A stretch of DNA of 8,498 nt from Lentisphaeria bacterium (GTDB lineage Bacteria > Verrucomicrobiota > Lentisphaeria > Victivallales > UBA1829): positions 1 through 8,498 of the forward strand of contig JAFYBD010000210.1 of NCBI GenBank assembly GCA_017540385.1. The letters are read 5' to 3'. Position 1 is the first letter of the stretch, and the number at the start of each line of letters is the position of its first letter. The translations under genes were made by a program, and so were the position numbers. The notes beneath the pieces were generated by a model. That model saw only the letters and a program-made list of their open reading frames with translations. It had not been told where the DNA came from and did not search any database. Below are positions 5,287 to 8,498 of this stretch, one piece after another.

Positions 5287-5850
5287 ATGCCGGATTTCAA
5301 ACAGACTTTTCAGGACGAAGTTCGTCGTCTCGCCCGCAAGGAATTGAAGGCCCTCGATGAAAAGATCGCCGAACAGAAGAAAACCATCAATGCCCTGCTC
5401 AAGCGCGTCAACGAGCTCGAAAAGAAGCAGGCCGTCCCCGCAGCCGCGGCAGTGACGCCCGCCGCCGCTCCCGCCGAGGAGGACAAAGGCCGCAAGATCC
5501 GCTTCTCCGCGAAATCCCTCCAGAAATTCCGCAAGAAATTCGCCATCTCCCAGAAGGCGCTCGCCGCTCTGCTCGACGTGACCCCGTTCACCGTCAGCCA
5601 CTGGGAAATCGGCAAGAACCGTCCCCGCACCGCCCAGATCGCAGCGTTCTACAGCCTCATGAAACTCGGCAAGCGCAAACTCTACGCGCTGATCGCGGAA
5701 AAGGCTCCGGGCGAACTCCCCGAGACGAAGAAAAAAGCCAAATCCGCCAAGAAGGCGAAACCCGCCGCCGCGCCGAAGAAACGCGTCCGCAAATCCGCCG
5801 CGAAGAAGGCGGCCGCTCCGGCAGCTCAGACCGCTCCGGTGAAAAAGTAA
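5287..5850 (+). CDS. XRE-type HTH protein with N-terminal coiled coil and Lys/Ala-rich tail
   Basis: 187 residues from the ATG at 5287, chosen over upstream in-frame starts because GGAAAGGAG (5272-5280) lies 6 bases before it. Residues 1-48 are a charged amphipathic coiled coil (LDEKIAEQKKTINALLKRVNELEKK), suited to dimerising. Residues 49-66 are an Ala/Pro linker. Residues 74-130 carry a Cro/C1-type helix-turn-helix: FRKKFAISQKALAALLDV, then TPFTVSHWEIGKNRPR as turn plus recognition helix, with the diagnostic S-x-WE-GKNRP pattern. Residues 146-187 are low-complexity Lys/Ala/Pro, like histone H1 tails. It is probably a DNA-binding regulator or nucleoid-associated protein. The family name beyond HTH_XRE is not certain and targets are unknown. 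It stands alone, with its own promoter and a strong terminator. Confidence 0.85.
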   Translation: MPDFKQTFQDEVRRLARKELKALDEKIAEQKKTINALLKRVNELEKKQAVPAAAAVTPAAAPAEEDKGRKIRFSAKSLQKFRKKFAISQKALAALLDVTPFTVSHWEIGKNRPRTAQIAAFYSLMKLGKRKLYALIAEKAPGELPETKKKAKSAKKAKPAAAPKKRVRKSAAKKAAAPAAQTAPVKK

Positions 5851-5875
5851 TCCGGCGCGTCAACTGACGACTTCC

Positions 5876-5910
5876 AGACGAATCCCCATCCCGGGGGTTC
5901 GTCTTTTTTT
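5876..5910 (+). terminator. Strong intrinsic terminator after the XRE-like gene
   Basis: Arms 5876-5887 and 5893-5904 make 12 pairs (11 Watson-Crick, one G-U) around the loop ATCCC, followed directly by an unbroken T-run through 5910. It lies 26 bases after the stop. The minus-strand flank lacks a T-run, so it serves the plus-strand gene. Confidence 0.9.
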
Positions 5911-5954
5911 GTTTCGGAAAAGGGCAGGGGGGGAGGGGGTGCCGCCGGACGAAT

Positions 5955-6350
5955 TCAGCGGCGAAAAGCCTGCGCCATCAGGACCGTAAAGACGACCAGA
6001 AACACGACGGACGCGAAGTAGAGGACCCAGACGGCCGCGGCCGTCCACAGGCGGCGATTCATCCGTTTCCGGCGGCATAAAATGCACAGGTACACGATCA
6101 GGCCGAGCGCCAGGACCGGGGCGGAAAAAACGTATATTTCGATGAAAAATTCCCATGGCGGATGGAATACCATCAGATACATCAGGACGTGCAGCGGCAG
6201 CAGGACGGCCGAGAGCAGCAGATGTTTCCTGTCTTCGCGGCTTCGGATCATGAGGCCCGCGAGCACGAGTTCGCCGACGATCGCGACCGCGAAAGGCAGC
6301 GCCAGCGGCGGCCAGTCCCGCAGGATACCCAGTTCGCTGAACCAGTTCAC
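5955..6350 (-). CDS. Small four-helix membrane protein of unknown family, copy A
   Basis: 131 residues from a GTG at 6350. That start has GGGAGGA (6358-6364) about 8 bases upstream, inside the last codons of the preceding gene, whose stop is 6355-6357; the 4-base gap implies translational coupling. A more upstream GTG at 6374 is in frame but has no site. Hydrophobic segments lie near 15-35, 44-62, 68-92 and 101-126. The loop CRRKRMNRR (92-100) is strongly basic, hence cytoplasmic by the positive-inside rule. It is a paralogue of the upstream gene: IEIYVFSAPVLALGL and LWTAAAVWVLYFASV are identical in both. I recognise no catalytic motif and no named family. Last gene of a three-gene minus-strand operon; no clear terminator follows. 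Confidence 0.75.
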   Translation of the reverse strand: MNWFSELGILRDWPPLALPFAVAIVGELVLAGLMIRSREDRKHLLLSAVLLPLHVLMYLMVFHPPWEFFIEIYVFSAPVLALGLIVYLCILCRRKRMNRRLWTAAAVWVLYFASVVFLVVFTVLMAQAFRR

Positions 6351-6537
6351 GGTCCTATCCTCCCATGCTTCCACCCAGAAGCAGCAGGAAGAGGATCGGG
6401 CTCCCCACGGACGCGAAGTAGAGGACCCAGACGGCCGCGGCCGTCCAGAGACAGCGATTCATCCGTTTCCATCTGCATAAACAGATCAGATATACGAGCA
6501 GGCCGAGCGCCAGGACCGGGGCGGAAAAAACGTATAT
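6007..6537. repeat. Tandem duplication with exact 400-bp offset
   Basis: 6007-6047 equals 6407-6447 (41 bases) and 6099-6137 equals 6499-6537 (39 bases), both at an offset of exactly 400. Further near-identical stretches lie between and upstream (for example the segments near 6190 and 6590, there offset by about 400). These are the middle and 3' parts of the two membrane-protein genes; their ends have diverged. Confidence 0.9.
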
Positions 6538-6783
6538 CTCGATCGTCGTCACCCCTGCGAATGTCAGCAGCAGCGGGTACATCAGGGCGTGCAGTGGCAG
6601 CAGGATGGCCGAGAGCAGCAGGCGTTCCCGGTTTTCGGGGCTTCGGACCATGAGGACGATGATCGCGATTTCGCCCGCGAGCGCGACATGCAGCGGCAGC
6701 CCCAGCAGGAGCAGCCCCACCCTTGGCATATACCACATGAGACTCCCTATCGTGCCCAGGAATTTCATTACATACATCATCAT
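6355..6783 (-). CDS. Small four-helix membrane protein of unknown family, copy B
   Basis: 142 residues from the ATG at 6783, with AAGGA (6791-6795) 7 bases upstream. Two more ATG codons follow directly. Hydrophobic segments lie near 22-47, 55-75, 80-103 and 112-138. The loop CRWKRMNRC (103-111) is basic. Compared with copy A it has about ten more N-terminal residues and a Gly-rich end (LLLLGGSMGG). Its last codons double as the ribosome-binding site of copy A. It lies 33 bases after the DUF1294 gene on the same strand, so the three are probably one transcript. No family recognised; an envelope role is the only safe inference. Confidence 0.75.
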   Translation of the reverse strand: MMMYVMKFLGTIGSLMWYMPRVGLLLLGLPLHVALAGEIAIIVLMVRSPENRERLLLSAILLPLHALMYPLLLTFAGVTTIEIYVFSAPVLALGLLVYLICLCRWKRMNRCLWTAAAVWVLYFASVGSPILFLLLLGGSMGG

Positions 6784-6816
6784 ATTCGTATCCTTGTATT
6801 TGGGGTTAAGTTGTTT

Positions 6817-7398
6817 TCAGGATGCTGCGCCGACCACTCGCATCAGCGCGTCGTTCGCGTTCAGCAGGAGCGACTTCGCGAGCTCCGGGAATGCCACGGC
6901 GAAGACGGCCGCCACGTTCAGGACCACGTACAGCCAGAAGACGACCATGTACGAGACCTTCTTCCATTTGTGATGATATTTCTTCTGCGCGTACATCGCC
7001 CCGGGCCATCCGCAGAAGAGCTCCCAGAAGTGCAGATGAAACTCCGGGATCCGGCGCTGCTGCTGTTCCGCGAGGCGTTTGTCCGCGCCGTAAAACCAGA
7101 TCGCGAAGAGGCTGTTCAGCGCGTACGCCACCGCGATCCCGGCGAGGATGGCCATGCGTCGCGGCACGCCGGATCGCATGCCGCAGAAATGCCACAGGCA
7201 ATACGTCACGGCCAGCGCCGGCAGAAACGCCAGCGGCCAGAATCCGGCGACCTTTTCGGCGGTCGAATGTCGGGCGCGTCCGGCGTTGTTTTCAGGGGAG
7301 GGGCGGCCCCCGGACTCCGAAGCGGATTTGCGCCGTCCGCCCCGGTCCGAACCGTTCCGTCCAGTTTTCATGTTCGACGTCATTTCTGCCTTTTTCAT
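6817..7398 (-). CDS. DUF1294 membrane protein, first gene of the three-gene operon
   Basis: 193 residues from the ATG at 7398. ATG at 7383 (MTSNMK), with AAAAGG just upstream, is an equally good start and loses only five residues. Residues 1-48 are polar, basic and disordered, an extension not usual for the family. Hydrophobic segments lie near 52-72, 82-102, 125-137 and 149-172. The DUF1294 signature is clear: YGADKRLAEQQQRRIPE (103-119), then LHFWELFCGWPGAMYAQKK (122-140) and HHKWKKVSY (142-150). The family is small, membrane-bound and of unknown biochemical function; some members are fused to cold-shock domains, but no such domain is seen here. The gene sits right behind an extended -10 promoter. 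Confidence 0.88.
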   Translation of the reverse strand: MKKAEMTSNMKTGRNGSDRGGRRKSASESGGRPSPENNAGRARHSTAEKVAGFWPLAFLPALAVTYCLWHFCGMRSGVPRRMAILAGIAVAYALNSLFAIWFYGADKRLAEQQQRRIPEFHLHFWELFCGWPGAMYAQKKYHHKWKKVSYMVVFWLYVVLNVAAVFAVAFPELAKSLLLNANDALMRVVGAAS

Positions 7399-7431
7399 AG
7401 TGTTGCGGTTGGGGAGGGGACTCACAACTTT

Positions 7432-7460
7432 ATTATACCACATCTTTTGAGAAAAAACAA
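7432..7460 (-). promoter_or_regulatory. Promoter of the DUF1294 operon, extended -10 type
   Basis: On the minus strand TGGTATAAT (7440-7432) gives a perfect TATAAT with the TGn extension. TTGTTT (7460-7455) sits 17 bases upstream. Transcription would start near 7425, leaving a short leader of about 27 bases before ATG 7398. This is the best consensus promoter in the window. Confidence 0.7.
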
Positions 7461-7553
7461 GGGCATCATAGATAAAAACGAGGAAATCTTTGACCGCATC
7501 AACCGCTGTCGGGGAAGCGTCGTGGAGAAGGTTGTTTTTTTAGCTTCTTCAGC

Positions 7554-7582
7554 TTGATTTTTCCGTATTTGCGTGTTATTGT
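7554..7582 (+). promoter_or_regulatory. Candidate promoter of the LRR gene, with overlapping dyad
   Basis: TTGATT (7554-7559), 17 bases, TATTGT (7577-7582). It matches the queH promoter closely (GCTTGATTTTYCCG...GTTATKGTA). A dyad TGTTA-N7-TAACA (7574-7590) covers the -10 box and could be an operator. Confidence 0.5.
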
Positions 7583-7622
7583 ATGTAACAGAACCGGGAC
7601 AATCATGAACAGAGAGCGTACT

Positions 7623-8498
7623 ATGTCCGATCCGAACAGACCTCAAACCGAGCTTGCCGCGAGTCCGGCGAAAGACGACATGCCGCGAGAATCGCTCGCC
7701 GACAGGATCAAGCCGTTCGTCCTGCTCTTCCTGCTGGTGTTTCTCCCCGTCGCGCTGTTTTATGCGTTCACGGACTATATGTATGTGTACCGGGTCCCGG
7801 CGGGGACAAAGGTCGTCGGGACGTCGACCATCCCGCCGCGCTCGCGTCTGGGGGAATACATTTACGGTTCTGCCCTGATCAAAAAAAGGCATTGGGACTG
7901 GCTTGTCCCGTACCTGGGCTACCGGCACTGCATCATCCCCGAGGGAGCGGAGGAAATCGGCACAAGAGCGTTTTGCAACAGCGGTATCCGCGACGACCTC
8001 CGCAGCGTCCGGATCCCCGGCACCGTGAAGAAGATCGGCGACAACGCGTTTCAGGAGTGCGACAAGCTGACGGACATCAATATTCCCGGCTCCGTGGAAC
8101 AGATCGGTGAAGGAGTGTTCTGGAGATGTCGCAGCCTGCGTAAAGTCGTGATTCCGGGGAGCGTGAAAAGGATCGGCAACCGCCTGTTCGAAGACTGCAC
8201 CGAACTGCGCGAGGTCGTGATTCTGGACGGGGTGAAAGTAATCAAACAGTATGCTTTCAGAGGCTGTACCGCGTTGCGGACCGTGGACATTCCCGACTCC
8301 GTGGAGTGGATCGATGGAGGAGTCTTCAGGAATTGCGCCTCGCTTGAAGAAATCCGGCTCCCGGCGGGGATGGTGCGGCAGCTGACCGGGGAGGAAGAAC
8401 AACGCCTGCTGTCCGCAGGTTCGATCGTTCCGTCGCCGGATGTCAGCTCGGGCCTGTTTGCCGACTGCACCAGCTTGAAAAAGGTCACGCTCCCGGAC
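7623..8498 (+). CDS. Membrane-anchored BspA-like leucine-rich-repeat protein, 3' end cut by window
   Basis: 292 codons are visible, open at the right edge. The ATG at 7623 has only AGAGAG upstream; ATG at 7605, in frame, would add six residues and has no better site. Residues 1-29 are polar and 30-50 form one membrane helix (PFVLLFLLVFLPVALFYAF), so a type II anchor is likely, with the rest outside. Residues 55-100 are a linker. From about 103 come 23-residue BspA/TpLRR repeats (LRR_5), with the pattern IP-x-x-V-x-x-IG-x-x-A/V-F-x-x-C-x-x-L: IPGTVKKIGDNAFQEC, IPGSVEQIGEGVFWRC, IPGSVKRIGNRLFEDC and IPDSVEWIDGGVFRNC. The regular period breaks at about 249-277 with an insert (GEEEQRLLSAGS) before resuming at GLFADCTSL. 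Such proteins often mediate binding to host or other cells; the ligand is unknown. Confidence 0.9.
   Translation, partial: MSDPNRPQTELAASPAKDDMPRESLADRIKPFVLLFLLVFLPVALFYAFTDYMYVYRVPAGTKVVGTSTIPPRSRLGEYIYGSALIKKRHWDWLVPYLGYRHCIIPEGAEEIGTRAFCNSGIRDDLRSVRIPGTVKKIGDNAFQECDKLTDINIPGSVEQIGEGVFWRCRSLRKVVIPGSVKRIGNRLFEDCTELREVVILDGVKVIKQYAFRGCTALRTVDIPDSVEWIDGGVFRNCASLEEIRLPAGMVRQLTGEEEQRLLSAGSIVPSPDVSSGLFADCTSLKKVTLPD

Noticed and set aside
7422..8402. A 326-residue minus-strand frame opposite the LRR gene
   Set aside because: It is the antisense of the 23-residue LRR repeats; the plus strand shows a membrane helix and a canonical BspA repeat pattern.

Overview
The window is GC-rich and gene-dense bacterial DNA with Shine-Dalgarno start sites. 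It holds eight protein genes (two cut by the window edges) and four intergenic regions of about 220 to 570 bases. A secreted family-127 glycoside hydrolase, queuosine salvage-type QueH, HdeD-like membrane proteins and a BspA-type leucine-rich-repeat surface protein suggest a carbohydrate-degrading, probably gut-associated Gram-negative. A member of the PVC group (for example Lentisphaerota/Victivallales) or Bacteroidota-like gut flora would fit. That placement is inference from gene content only. I see no phage, insertion sequence, CRISPR array, tRNA or rRNA.

Layout. (1) 1-2224, minus: 5' part of a secreted beta-L-arabinofuranosidase-like GH127 enzyme. (2) 2225-2656: non-coding, with a candidate promoter, a 12-bp perfect palindrome and four copies of a 15-bp motif at exactly 33-bp spacing. 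(3) 2657-3262, minus: queH. (4) 3263-3503: divergent intergenic region with promoters in both directions and a 14-bp-arm hairpin in the leader of the next gene. (5) 3504-4073 and 4147-4716, plus: two tandem 189-residue HdeD/DUF308 membrane proteins. (6) 4717-5286: a 570-base gene-free stretch with nested and mutually exclusive RNA pairings (a candidate structured RNA), further palindromes, and the promoter of the next gene. (7) 5287-5850, plus: a coiled-coil / XRE helix-turn-helix / Lys-Ala-rich-tail DNA-binding protein, followed by a strong intrinsic terminator. (8) 7398 down to 5955, minus: a three-gene operon with an extended -10 promoter, made of a DUF1294 membrane protein and two tandemly duplicated small membrane proteins of unknown family. 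(9) 7623-8498, plus: a membrane-anchored BspA-like LRR protein that continues past the window.

The genes do not form one obvious pathway. GH127 acts on plant arabinan or glycoprotein arabinosides outside the cytoplasm. QueH supplies the last step of queuosine formation in tRNA. The HdeD pair and the DUF1294 operon are envelope proteins, possibly stress-related. The LRR protein is probably a surface adhesion or binding protein. The least explained parts are the candidate structured RNA at 4761-4927, the 33-bp repeat array at 2495-2608, and the duplicated membrane genes at 5955-6783.
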